From contig CACWXP010000013.1 in NCBI GenBank assembly GCA_902764875.1, forward strand, positions 1-64,000: DNA of 64,000 nucleotides, written 5' to 3'. Under the pieces are notes generated by a model. That model searched no databases and had not been told where the DNA came from. It saw nothing but the letters and a program-made list of their open reading frames with translations. This DNA is from an uncultured Eubacteriales bacterium (lineage in GTDB: Bacteria; Bacillota; Clostridia; Christensenellales; Aristaeellaceae). Position 1 is the first letter of the stretch. Each line of letters opens with the position of its first letter. A program made the translations under genes and the position numbers. Shown one piece after another: positions 26,671 to 35,096 of the stretch.

Positions 26671-26691
26671 CCGGAGGAATGTTTCCTCCGG
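26671..26691. terminator. terminator hairpin between the ABC genes and radA
   Basis: CCGGAGGAA (26671-26679) pairs with TTCCTCCGG (26683-26691). On the minus strand it is followed by TTGCTTTTTT, so it best serves radA, and it lies between the two direct repeats. Confidence 0.65.
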
Positions 26692-26705
26692 CTGTCTTAT
26701 TAAAT

Positions 26706-26753
26706 GCATTCTGTCATAAATCAGCAACACGAGGGCGGGAGCGTCTTCCAAAA
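26706..26753 (+). repeat. direct repeat copy B
   Basis: Second copy of the 48-bp repeat. It resembles the 3' end of the ABC coding sequence, as if the gene end had been duplicated together with the terminator hairpin between the copies. Confidence 0.75.
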
Positions 26754-26782
26754 GCCGGCGGCTTCTCTGGAACTTTAGTCCG

Positions 26783-28150
26783 TCAGAACAGTACGCTGAT
26801 CATCTGGGCCACGGTGTCGACCCCGATCACCCGTAAGCCGTCAGGCACGTCAGCGCGCTTCGCGTTGGATCGGGGAATGATCAGCGTCGTGAAGCCCAGC
26901 CGGGCGCATTCGTTAATCCGCCGGTCGCATTGGGGCACCGTCCGCACCTCACCGGCCAGCCCGACCTCGCCCATCACGGCAATTTCCGGCCCCACCGGCC
27001 GGTCTTTCAGGCTCGAGGCCACCGCGGCGCAAAGGGCCAGGTCTGCGGCCGGTTCGCTCAGCTCCAGCCCGCCGGCCACGTTGATGTATACGTCCTGGTT
27101 ATAGGTCCGAAGTCCGGCCCGTTTTTCCAGCACAGCCAGCAGCAGTGCCGTCCGCCCGGTATCCGCGCCGTTCACGGCCCGCCGGGGCGTCGGAAAATAA
27201 GTCGGGCTCGCCAGCGCCTGCACGTCGCACAGCAAAGGCCGCGACCCTTCCATCCCGCAGAATACGACGCTTCCGCTGGCGCCCTTCGCCCGGTGGCTCA
27301 GCAGCTCCTCGCTGGGGTTTTCAACCTCCTGCATGCCTTTCCCCGTCATCCGGAAAACGCCCAGCTCATTCACGGAGCCGAACCGGTTCTTCACCGCCCG
27401 CAGCAGGCGGTAGTCCTGCTGCCGGTCGCCTTCGAAGTACAGCACCACGTCCACCATGTGCTCCAGCATCCGCGGCCCGGCGATGGCCCCGTCCTTTGTA
27501 ACGTGGCCCACCAGGAAAACGCTGGTTCCCGTTTCCTTGCAAAGGCGCATAATCAGGCTCGTGCTCTCCCGGATCTGGCTCACGGAGCCCGGCGCACTGG
27601 CCATCTCCGGCCGGTAAATCGTTTGAATTGAGTCGATCACCGCCGTATCCGGCTGCAGTGTCCGGATCTTTTCCTCAATGGCGTCCAGGGCGTTCTCGCT
27701 CAGCACCCAGAGGTCGCTTTCAACGCCCAGCCGCCGCGCCCGCAGGCGGATCTGCCGGGAGCTTTCCTCGCCGCTCACGTACAGCACTTTTTGCCCGGCC
27801 ATGGCCAGCCGGTCTGCCGCCTGAAGCAGCAGCGTGCTTTTCCCGATGCCCGGATCGCCGCCGATCAGCATCAGCCCGCCTTCAACGATGCCGCCCCCCA
27901 GCACCCGGTCCAGCTCCCCGATGCCCGTCGGGGTCCGCAGGGTGCTGTCCTCCGGAATGTCCCGGATCAGCAGGGCCTTGGCGCCGGTTCCCGGCCGCTG
28001 GTTCGCGGCGATCTTCCCGGGCTTTTCCGGCTCCGCCGCGAGGCTTTCCTCCATGGTGTTCCACGCCCCGCATCCCGGGCACCGCCCCACCCATCGGGGG
28101 CTTTCAAATCCGCATGCGCTGCATGCGTAAACGCTCTTCGCTTTTGCCAT
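26783..28150 (-). CDS. radA: DNA repair protein RadA (Sms)
   Basis: A RecA-like ATPase that helps process branched recombination intermediates. The 455-residue protein has the N-terminal zinc finger C10-x2-C13...C24-x2-C27, Walker A GGDPGIGKST (about 97-106), the RadA-specific KNRFG in AVKNRFGSVNELG, and a C-terminal Lon-protease-like domain lacking a peptidase serine. Length and order are standard. The ATG at 28150 follows AGAGGAGCGG. It is transcribed alone between two terminators. Confidence 0.96.
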   Translation of the reverse strand: MAKAKSVYACSACGFESPRWVGRCPGCGAWNTMEESLAAEPEKPGKIAANQRPGTGAKALLIRDIPEDSTLRTPTGIGELDRVLGGGIVEGGLMLIGGDPGIGKSTLLLQAADRLAMAGQKVLYVSGEESSRQIRLRARRLGVESDLWVLSENALDAIEEKIRTLQPDTAVIDSIQTIYRPEMASAPGSVSQIRESTSLIMRLCKETGTSVFLVGHVTKDGAIAGPRMLEHMVDVVLYFEGDRQQDYRLLRAVKNRFGSVNELGVFRMTGKGMQEVENPSEELLSHRAKGASGSVVFCGMEGSRPLLCDVQALASPTYFPTPRRAVNGADTGRTALLLAVLEKRAGLRTYNQDVYINVAGGLELSEPAADLALCAAVASSLKDRPVGPEIAVMGEVGLAGEVRTVPQCDRRINECARLGFTTLIIPRSNAKRADVPDGLRVIGVDTVAQMISVLF

Positions 28151-28293
28151 GTGCCGCTCCTCTTTCCGGTGATTCTTTCCGCAATGATTGTATCATGCGC
28201 CGGGGGAGATGAACAGGGGAACAAAAAGAAAAAAACATACGGAACAGCATGTTTCCGAAGAGCCGCCGGGAAAGAATCCGGTTTGAAGCAGAC

Positions 28294-28326
28294 AAAGCCC
28301 GAAAACCATATAGGCTTTCGGGCTTT
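28294..28326 (-). terminator. terminator of the peptidoglycan-binding protein gene at 28359
   Basis: AAAGCCCGAAA (28294-28304) pairs perfectly with TTTCGGGCTTT (28316-28326), just beyond the stop at 28359. Confidence 0.7.
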
Positions 28327-28358
28327 GATAAGTCGAATGACAGTTTGAGAACCGTTGT

Positions 28359-30080
28359 TTATTTCTTATACGTTCCGTAGTACCAGTCGTAAGCTTCCTG
28401 GATAGCCTTCTGGTGGTTGCTGTCCACCGACTTGCCGCTGTGGGTCTTGCTGTTCGTGAAGTGCAGACACAGCTGCCCCTTGAAAGCGTTGTCGCTGATG
28501 GTGTCGCCTTCCGGATAGTTGTGAGGTACGCCGTACAGCGAGCAGGCAAACGTTCTCGTACCGATGGTCACGAGGCAGGGTCGCCGCTGCCAGTGAGTCT
28601 TCTCCGTGATTTCGTCTGCACTGCTCACGCCGTAAATCTTGCACAGAACGGCTGTGTCCGCCGCTGTCAGCGGCTCCGCGTCGACGTGGTATCCGCCGGC
28701 CCAGCGGTGTGCCCACCAGACCAGCCCGGTCTTCACGTCGTAAACCTTATAGTTGCTTCCGCGGGTCCAAAGTTCGTTGATACCGCCGGTCCACCAGTCG
28801 ATCATTTCCACAGGATACATGTCGAATCCCAGATTGCTGCGGTTGCCCTTGCCGGGTTCTACCGTGTTGAACAGTGCATGTTGGGTTTTGCTGCCGGCGA
28901 TACCATCCACCGCCAAACCCTTTGCCTTCTGGAAGGCACGCACCGCATTTTCGACTTTGCTGTTATAGTTGGTGGTGACCGTTCCACTGTAGTATCCCTG
29001 ATTCAGAAGTTCCTTCACCAGGTTTTCAACTGCTAGACCCTTGCTGCCATAACGTAGGGTTGTGTAGGTAGCTTCATTTTTGTTGCCGGTGTCCGGATTG
29101 ATGGGTTGGGGGGTGGGGGTGATGAGTCCGGTGCTACCGCCGCCACCGCCGCCGGTCACCTTCACATAGTTTCCGTGGATGTAGGCATATCCGAAATCAC
29201 CCTTGATGAAGTACCATTTCACGCTTCCGGAAACCCTGGGTTCGCCGTAGTAGGGGAAGGTGGTTCCCTTCTTTTTGCATACGGTCACAAGATCGCCCCA
29301 AACGCCCTTGCGGATGTTCACGTAGTCCATCGTCGTCGTCACGTAGCCGGTCGGCGTGTCCGTGCTTCCGCCGCCGCCACCGGTCGATGTGGGGGTGGGT
29401 GTCGGTGTTACGGTTCCGCCGCCACCGCCACCGCCGCCGCCCTTGACGATCTTGACGCAGTCGCCGCGGACGTAGCCCTTCATACCGTTGGAAAGCTGCA
29501 CGAAATACCACGTATAGTTTCCGCGCTTAACCGGGCTCAGCAGGTACGGCATGGTCACGTATTTCCCAACCTGGGTTAGCGATGTCCCGCCGATGGCGGC
29601 CCGGATGTTGACGCTGCCCTTGATCGTCTGAACATACCCGAGCACTTCGCCGTTGCCGCCGTTGTTATTATTGTTGTTATTGTTATTGTTGTTATTATTG
29701 TTGCCGCCGTTGTTCGGATCGATATAGTTTCCCTTTTTGTAACTTTCCGCCTCGGCGTCTGTCAGCATCCGGAAGCAGTCGCCCCGGATATATCCGGTGT
29801 ATTCCTTTTTCTTGGTGGCGGGATCGAGTGCGATGATTTCGTACCAATGATATCCATCGCTGTCCACCTGGGAAAGCACCTGCCAAACGGTTCCCTTGTC
29901 AAGCCGAAAAAGATGTTTGTCCGACATCGTGGGGCCAACCCGGAAACTGACGCTGTCCTTCGTAACGATCCCCAGCGAAGAATCCGCCATCGCGGTTTGG
30001 TTAAGCGCAACCGGAATCAGCGCGGCCATCATCACGGCGGCCAACGCCAGGCACAGGAAGCGACGAATCATCCTGGTCAT
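28359..30080 (-). CDS. secreted SH3b and peptidoglycan-binding protein with an uncharacterised C-terminal domain
   Basis: The 573-residue protein has a signal peptide (MTRMIRRFLCLALAAVMMAAL, cleavage near MADSS), three SH3b-type modules separated by Asn-rich and Gly/Thr/Pro-rich linkers, a PG_binding_1 domain (LRYGSKGLAVENLVKELLNQ...GIAGSKT), and a C-terminal domain of about 150 residues. That last domain has HVDAEPLTAADTA, PHNYPEG and a GQLCLHF motif and is shared with the protein at 49492; conserved His, Asp and Cys suggest an enzyme acting on the wall, but I know no family for it. The start at 30080 has a GAGGTGA ribosome binding site. The poly-Asn linker is encoded by a near-pure triplet tract. 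Confidence 0.82.
   Translation of the reverse strand: MTRMIRRFLCLALAAVMMAALIPVALNQTAMADSSLGIVTKDSVSFRVGPTMSDKHLFRLDKGTVWQVLSQVDSDGYHWYEIIALDPATKKKEYTGYIRGDCFRMLTDAEAESYKKGNYIDPNNGGNNNNNNNNNNNNNNGGNGEVLGYVQTIKGSVNIRAAIGGTSLTQVGKYVTMPYLLSPVKRGNYTWYFVQLSNGMKGYVRGDCVKIVKGGGGGGGGGTVTPTPTPTSTGGGGGSTDTPTGYVTTTMDYVNIRKGVWGDLVTVCKKKGTTFPYYGEPRVSGSVKWYFIKGDFGYAYIHGNYVKVTGGGGGGSTGLITPTPQPINPDTGNKNEATYTTLRYGSKGLAVENLVKELLNQGYYSGTVTTNYNSKVENAVRAFQKAKGLAVDGIAGSKTQHALFNTVEPGKGNRSNLGFDMYPVEMIDWWTGGINELWTRGSNYKVYDVKTGLVWWAHRWAGGYHVDAEPLTAADTAVLCKIYGVSSADEITEKTHWQRRPCLVTIGTRTFACSLYGVPHNYPEGDTISDNAFKGQLCLHFTNSKTHSGKSVDSNHQKAIQEAYDWYYGTYKK
29658..29704. repeat. triplet tract encoding a poly-Asn linker
   Basis: A run of TTG/TTA triplets on the plus strand (AAC/AAT Asn codons on the coding strand) gives roughly 14 consecutive asparagines. 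Mixed codons argue for selection on the peptide as well as slippage. Confidence 0.7.
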
Positions 30081-30127
30081 CAGAGTTTCACCTCGGCTAA
30101 AAATGTCGTACATAGTTGTACAGAATC

Positions 30128-30156
30128 ATTCTATTACAAAAATGTTACAATGTCAA
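30128..30156 (-). promoter_or_regulatory. promoter of the peptidoglycan-binding protein gene at 28359
   Basis: On the minus strand TTGACA (30156-30151), 17 bp and TAGAAT (30133-30128). Confidence 0.8.
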
Positions 30157-30180
30157 TAAAATTCAAAGAAAATATTTTAC

Positions 30181-30213
30181 AAAAAATCCCGGCCGGAATG
30201 CCTCCCGGTCGGG
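30181..30213 (-). terminator. terminator of leuS
   Basis: CCCGGCCGG (30188-30196) pairs with CCGGTCGGG (30205-30213) with one wobble; on the minus strand ATTTTTT follows. It lies between leuS and the next minus-strand promoter. Confidence 0.75.
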
Positions 30214-30300
30214 ACTGAAGCGGGATCCGAAGGATACACGCTATGATGCGCCTGCGTTTATCGCAGACCGAAGATTTGCCTTCGGATCTGTTCCTTATCC

Positions 30301-32724
30301 TTATTTGACGACAATATTCACAATCCTGCCCTTGACGTAAATTTCCTTCAAGATCGTTTTCCCGTCGATGTACGTCTGCACGTTCTTTATCCCGTGGGCC
30401 TTTTCCAGCACGGAGGCCTGCTCCTCCTCCACGCCGACTTCCACCGTCGCCCGAACCTTGCCGTTCACCTGCACCGGAATCTGAATCGTGTCTTCCTTCA
30501 GGGCTTCTTCCTTCCACTGCGGCCAGGGCTCGTAGGCCAGCGTGCTGTCGTGGCCCAGAATCTGCCACATTTCCTCCCCGATGTGCGGGCAGATGCAGCT
30601 CAGCATCTTCACGAAGTCTTCCGAGTAGGCCTTCGGGCAGCTCCCGTTCTTGTAGCACGCGTTCACGAAGATCATCATCTGGCTGATGGCCGTGTTGAAG
30701 CCCAGGCTTTCAAAGTCGCCGCTCACCTTTTTCACCGTCTGGTGGAAAACCTTGTCCAGGGCGCCGTCGCTTTCCGCGGTGATGTTCTTTTCGTTCGTGA
30801 AGAATGTCCACACCCGGTTCAGGAATTTCCGCGCGCCCTCAACCCCCTGGGGGCTCCAGGGCTTGGAAACCTCCAGCGGTCCCATGAACATTTCGTAAAG
30901 CCGCAGCGTGTCCGCGCCGTACTGGTTCACGATGTCGCTGGGGTTCACAACGTATTTCGGGAACCGCTTGCCCATCTTGATGCCGTTTTCGCCCAGGATC
31001 ATCCCCTGATGCACCAGCTTTTTGAAGGGCTCCTTCACCGGGCTCAGCCCCTTGTCGTACAGGTACCGGTTCCAGATCCGGCTGTACATCAGGTGCCCCA
31101 CCGCGTGCTCCGGTCCGCCGATGTAAAGATCCACCGGCAGCCAGTGCTTCAACAGTTCATAGTCGGCAAACTTTTCGTCGTTGTGCGGGTCGATATAGCG
31201 CATGTAGTACCAGCTGCTTCCCGCGCTGCCGGGCATGGTGCTGGTTTCCCGCTTGCCTTTGATCCCGTTTTGATCATACTGTTTCCATTCGACGGCGTTT
31301 TCAAGGGGCGCCTGTCCGTTCTTTCCTTTATAATCTTCCAGTTCCGGCAGCACCAGCGGCAGCTCCTCGTCCGGCAGGGGGAAGATCTTCCCGTCTTCCG
31401 TGTGAACCACCGGCACCGGCTCGCCCCAGTACCGCTGCCGCGCGAAGATCCATTCGCGGAAGTGATAGTTCACCGTCCGCTTCGCCACGCCCATTTTTTC
31501 AAGCTTCGCGGTGATGGCTTCCTTGGCCTCCTCCACGGTCAGCCCCGTGAATTCCTCGCTGTTGATCAGCCGGCATCCCTTCCCAAGGTAGTCCTGCTTC
31601 TCAAAGGCGTGCTCGCTCACGTCCGCCCCGTCGATCACCTGGATCATCGGGATCCCGTGGGCCACGGCGTATTCAAAGTCCCGCTGGTCGTGGCTCGGAA
31701 CGGCCATGACCGCGCCCGTGCCGTAGCTGGCCAGCACGAAGTCGCCGATGAAAAGCTCCGCCTCTTTCCCGTTGGCCGGGTTGATGCACTTAACGCCCTC
31801 CAGGCGGCATCCGGTCTTCCCCTTGTTCAGCTCCGTCCGGTCCATGTCGTTTTTCTTGCGTGTTTCCGCGATATAGGCCTGAACCTCTTCCTTGTTCTGA
31901 ATCCGGGGCATCAGATCCTGAACCAGCTGCCCGTCCGGCGCCAGCACCATGAACGTAATGCCGTAGATCGTCTCGATACAGGTGGTGAAAATGCTGAATT
32001 CCCCGCCGCCGACGATCTGGAACTTCACCTCAACGCCTTCGCTCTTGCCGATCCAGTGGCGCTGCATGTCCTTCGTGCTCTCCGGCCAGTCGATCTCTTC
32101 CAGCCCTTCCAGCAGCTTCTCCGCGAAGGCTGGCTGGTTGATCACCCACTGCTTCATGTTCTTCCGGACCACAGGATATCCGCCGCGTTCGCTCTTCCCG
32201 TCGATCACTTCGTCGTTGGAAAGCACCGTCCCCAGCTCTTCGCACCAGTTTACCGGCATGTCGATGTACTGGGCGTATCCGTCCAGGAACAGCTGTTTGA
32301 AAATCCACTGGGTCCATTTGTAGAATTCCGGATCGCTGGTGGCGATCATCTTGCTCCAGTCGTAGTCGAACCCCAGCTCCTTCAGCTGTTTGCTGAAGGT
32401 TTCGATGTTCTTTTTCGTGAAGCCCTCCGGATGGTTCCCGGTCTGGATGGCATACTGCTCTGCCGGCAGGCCGAAGCTGTCGTAGCCCATGGGGTGCAGC
32501 ACGTTGTATCCCTGCATCCGCTTCATCCGGCTCACGATGTCCGTCGCCGTGTAGCCTTCCGGATGGCCCGCGTGCAGGCCCACGCCGCTGGGATACGGAA
32601 ACATATCCAGCGCGTAGAACTTCGGTTTGCTGAAGTCGTGAACGTCCGTCCGGAACGTTTCATGATCTTCCCAGTATTTCTGCCATTTCTTTTCGATAAC
32701 CTTCGGGTCGTAGCTGTGTTCCAT
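30301..32724 (-). CDS. leuS: leucyl-tRNA synthetase
   Basis: Charges tRNA-Leu. The 807-residue class I synthetase has the HIGH-type HAGH at 51-54 within YPSGVGLHAGHPEGY and an editing (CP1) insertion with the TGAVMAVPSHDQRDFEYA motif. It also has the GSAGSSWYYMRYIDP segment and a C-terminal anticodon domain. The KMSKS loop is KMGKR (about 581-585) in GENGIKMGKRFPKY; the second lysine is lost but the first is kept, and such variants occur in some Clostridia. ATG 32724 is preferred over 32730 because AGGTGA then has an 8-bp spacing. No T-box is visible; the leader is short. Confidence 0.96.
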   Translation of the reverse strand: MEHSYDPKVIEKKWQKYWEDHETFRTDVHDFSKPKFYALDMFPYPSGVGLHAGHPEGYTATDIVSRMKRMQGYNVLHPMGYDSFGLPAEQYAIQTGNHPEGFTKKNIETFSKQLKELGFDYDWSKMIATSDPEFYKWTQWIFKQLFLDGYAQYIDMPVNWCEELGTVLSNDEVIDGKSERGGYPVVRKNMKQWVINQPAFAEKLLEGLEEIDWPESTKDMQRHWIGKSEGVEVKFQIVGGGEFSIFTTCIETIYGITFMVLAPDGQLVQDLMPRIQNKEEVQAYIAETRKKNDMDRTELNKGKTGCRLEGVKCINPANGKEAELFIGDFVLASYGTGAVMAVPSHDQRDFEYAVAHGIPMIQVIDGADVSEHAFEKQDYLGKGCRLINSEEFTGLTVEEAKEAITAKLEKMGVAKRTVNYHFREWIFARQRYWGEPVPVVHTEDGKIFPLPDEELPLVLPELEDYKGKNGQAPLENAVEWKQYDQNGIKGKRETSTMPGSAGSSWYYMRYIDPHNDEKFADYELLKHWLPVDLYIGGPEHAVGHLMYSRIWNRYLYDKGLSPVKEPFKKLVHQGMILGENGIKMGKRFPKYVVNPSDIVNQYGADTLRLYEMFMGPLEVSKPWSPQGVEGARKFLNRVWTFFTNEKNITAESDGALDKVFHQTVKKVSGDFESLGFNTAISQMMIFVNACYKNGSCPKAYSEDFVKMLSCICPHIGEEMWQILGHDSTLAYEPWPQWKEEALKEDTIQIPVQVNGKVRATVEVGVEEEQASVLEKAHGIKNVQTYIDGKTILKEIYVKGRIVNIVVK

Positions 32725-32778
32725 GCCCATTCACCTGATCCTAAATTATTATTTCGTATTACCTTATTACAAAATGCA

Positions 32779-32806
32779 ATTATAGCATAATGGTTTAATT
32801 TGTCAA
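32779..32806 (-). promoter_or_regulatory. promoter of leuS
   Basis: On the minus strand TTGACA (32806-32801), 16 bp and TATAAT (32784-32779). Confidence 0.75.
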
Positions 32807-32817
32807 AGAAGTACACG

Positions 32818-32853
32818 TTTTCGTTTACAAAATCAACTTTTTCGTTTATAAAA
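32818..32853. promoter_or_regulatory. two direct repeats 21 bp apart, candidate AraC-type operator
   Basis: TTTTCGTTTACAAAA (32818-32832) and TTTTCGTTTATAAAA (32839-32853) differ at one of 15 positions. The 21-bp spacing puts both on the same DNA face, as for AraC half-sites. They lie between the leuS promoter and the promoter of the AraC-type gene. Confidence 0.5.
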
Positions 32854-32866
32854 CCTACATATTAAG

Positions 32867-32896
32867 TTGACAAAAGCAAGGGAAAAATGATAGACT
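32867..32896 (+). promoter_or_regulatory. promoter of the AraC-type regulator
   Basis: TTGACA (32867-32872), 18 bp and TAGACT (32891-32896), beginning 14 bp after the direct repeats. Confidence 0.6.
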
Positions 32897-32942
32897 TTTT
32901 CCGTATTTGTCATATTTGGTCATTTTTATCGGAGGATGCGCC

Positions 32943-33839
32943 ATGGAATCCTATTTGCTCCAGTCGATTCCGGAAAAGCTGGCGTCCCTCGCGGTGGAGG
33001 GAACGCACAAACCCGGCAGTCTCACCCAGGCCAGCGGCGCCTGGATTCATGCGGCCGGCGCTTTTGTGGTGGAAAAAGGCGAGTATCCGCTGAATTCGCA
33101 TGATCAGTGGGTCTGGCTGGAGGTTGAGCGCGGCAGTATCGTTCTTTTCTGGAATGATCACCAGCTGGAGCTCACCGAGGGAACCACCTGCTTCCTTCCC
33201 GGCGGCTCCGCCCGGGCGTCTATCAGCACCGAGGAGCGGACCCGCTGCCTCTGGATCGCGCTGGAAGGCCCGCTCAGCCCGATGGTCGTGCGCAAAATGG
33301 GCGCGCTGCTGCATATGCCCCTGCGCCAGGGTGCCCTCCCGAGCCAGATCTATCTGGCCGAGCAGATTGTCCAGGTCATCGTTCGCCATACCGGCACCGC
33401 CGATGCCACCTATCAGCTCCAGCATCTCATGTACGGCATGATCGCTTCCCACTGGGGCCAGCCCGTCGCCATGGATGCCATGCTGTCTCATGAGATTGCC
33501 AAGGTCGTGGATACGCTTCGCGCCAATCAGTATAAGGATAATTATTCCCTCGCCGAAATGGCGGCCATCTCCCGCATGCCGATGGAAACCTTCCGCAAGC
33601 GCTTCGTTGCCGAGGTGGGCATGCCGCCCCTTTCCTATGTGCTCCATTGCAAAATGGAGCGCGCCAAGGAGCTCCTGCGCGACCAGCATTGTTCCGTCCG
33701 CCAGGCCGGTATCGCTGTCGGCATGCAGGATCCCTACCATTTTTCCAAGCAGTTCAAGCATATCGTGGGCATCAGCCCCAGCGCCTTCATGAAGCAGGCC
33801 TCCGTCCCCTCGGCAACAATCCGCGGCGTTTTACCGTAA
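32943..33839 (+). CDS. AraC family transcriptional regulator with N-terminal cupin domain
   Basis: The 298-residue protein has a cupin-like sensor domain (about 20-130, with ELTEGTTCFLPGGSARASIS) and a C-terminal double helix-turn-helix (about 195-290: DNYSLAEMAAISRMPMETFRKRF, then GIAVGMQDPYHFSKQFKHIVGISPSAF). The second helix-turn-helix carries the AraC signature. It probably senses a small molecule, often a sugar in this family, and acts on its own promoter through the repeats at 32818. No sugar genes lie next to it, so the regulon is unknown. The ATG at 32943 follows GGAGGA with a 6-bp gap. Confidence 0.88.
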   Translation: MESYLLQSIPEKLASLAVEGTHKPGSLTQASGAWIHAAGAFVVEKGEYPLNSHDQWVWLEVERGSIVLFWNDHQLELTEGTTCFLPGGSARASISTEERTRCLWIALEGPLSPMVVRKMGALLHMPLRQGALPSQIYLAEQIVQVIVRHTGTADATYQLQHLMYGMIASHWGQPVAMDAMLSHEIAKVVDTLRANQYKDNYSLAEMAAISRMPMETFRKRFVAEVGMPPLSYVLHCKMERAKELLRDQHCSVRQAGIAVGMQDPYHFSKQFKHIVGISPSAFMKQASVPSATIRGVLP

Positions 33840-33852
33840 AAAATATATAAAA

Positions 33853-33880
33853 CACCGAAGGGAACAAAATCTCTTCGGGG
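33853..33880. terminator. terminator between convergent genes
   Basis: CACCGAAG (33853-33860) pairs with CTTCGGGG (33873-33880, one wobble). On the minus strand a T/A-rich tail follows, so it fits the acyltransferase gene best. Confidence 0.55.
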
Positions 33881-33890
33881 TTCTTCATGG

Positions 33891-35060
33891 TTAGCCGAAC
33901 TTCCGCCTCAGCCACTTTCCGGCCGGCTTTTCAATCAGATAGGTCACCAGCACCGCTGCGGCGAGCGAAAGCCCGAAGGCCAGAAGCGTGTATTGCGTCT
34001 GCCAGGGCTGTTCCCCGGCCATGTTCGGCATCTCCGAAGCAGAGGCCGGAAACCCGATCCGCCGCATGTGCACCGCCAGCGTCTGATGAATCAGGTAGAA
34101 GTTCATCGAGATCGCGGCCAGGAAGGCCGTTACCCGGTTGCCCAACAGCCACCGCACCGGCCTCAGGCAGAAGGGCGCCGAAAGGATCATCCCCGCGAAC
34201 CCCAGTGCGAAGGCCGGCCGCAGGATCATCTGCCGCCCCTGCAGTTCCGCGTGGAACGAGGAGTAAGCTTGCACCCGCTGAAGCTCAAAAACGCCGATCA
34301 GGCTTCCGAAAAACACGACCGTGGCGAGAATCTGCCAAAGGCAGCCCCGGCCCCGTTTGTTTTCAAGCCGAGCAAAAACCATCGCGCAAAGGAACCCCAG
34401 CGCGTAGACGTCAAGGAAGTTCACAAAGGTGTTTACGACCATGGCGTAGTCCGTCAGCCCCCAAAGGCACCAGGCCCGGAATGCAAAGGCAGGCCCCGCC
34501 ATGGCGCAAAGCGTCAAAGCCGGGCGCTTCCGCAACCCGCGGATCATCAGGGGAAACAGCAAATACCCCTGCGCCACCACGGACAGCGTCCAGCTGGCCG
34601 CGCCCAGGGGCGTGTAGATGTAGGTATCCCGCCAGAAGGGGAAGATCAGCGTGAAGTGCGTAAACAAATCTTTCACAATATAGGGCCCGTTTCCGTAGTA
34701 CATGTCCCACGGCAGGCAGATCCCGAAGAAGAACACAAGGATGATGAACCAGTACCCCGGCAGGATCCGCCGGGCTTTCCGAAGATAGAAGTCCCGGGCG
34801 GAAAAGGCGGAGTCTCCGCACGCCGCCCACCTCCGGGCCATGGGCAGCAGCATCAGGAAAGCGCTCAGCAGGATCGTCGCGTCCACCCACACATATCCGC
34901 TGCGCACGATGTGATCCAGTGAAAACCAGGCCCCGCCGATCTCAAAGCTCGGTTCCAGCCAGCTCTGCTGCCAGATGTGAAACCAGCCGACCATGAAAAT
35001 CATCAGCACCCGCAGCCCGTCCAGCTCGGGAATCCGCCCGGTTCTTTTCCCTGTCTCCAC
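33891..35060 (-). CDS. acyltransferase 3 family membrane protein (OafA/YrhL type)
   Basis: Transfers acyl (usually acetyl) groups to extracytoplasmic sugars. The protein of about 389 residues has the family opening RIPELDGLRVLMIFMVGWFHIWQQ, with the catalytic-region histidine, and about ten membrane helices; RKARRILPGYWF is the second family motif. GTG 35060 is taken as the start because GGGAGA precedes it; a TTG at 35078 is possible. It lies 36 bp downstream of the zinc-ribbon membrane protein gene and is probably in one transcript with it. The acceptor may be a wall or surface polymer, an inference from family. Confidence 0.85.
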   Translation of the reverse strand: METGKRTGRIPELDGLRVLMIFMVGWFHIWQQSWLEPSFEIGGAWFSLDHIVRSGYVWVDATILLSAFLMLLPMARRWAACGDSAFSARDFYLRKARRILPGYWFIILVFFFGICLPWDMYYGNGPYIVKDLFTHFTLIFPFWRDTYIYTPLGAASWTLSVVAQGYLLFPLMIRGLRKRPALTLCAMAGPAFAFRAWCLWGLTDYAMVVNTFVNFLDVYALGFLCAMVFARLENKRGRGCLWQILATVVFFGSLIGVFELQRVQAYSSFHAELQGRQMILRPAFALGFAGMILSAPFCLRPVRWLLGNRVTAFLAAISMNFYLIHQTLAVHMRRIGFPASASEMPNMAGEQPWQTQYTLLAFGLSLAAAVLVTYLIEKPAGKWLRRKFG

Positions 35061-35096
35061 GTTGCTTCTCCCGTTCAAAAATATTTCCCGCCGTCT

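Noticed and set aside
29100-29450. GC-rich triplet runs as a CRISPR or minisatellite array
   Set aside because: They encode Gly-rich and Thr/Pro linkers in an intact reading frame, with no regular repeat-spacer pattern.
30394-32790. 798-codon frame opposite leuS
   Set aside because: It is a shadow of leuS codon bias; leuS on the other strand is unmistakable.
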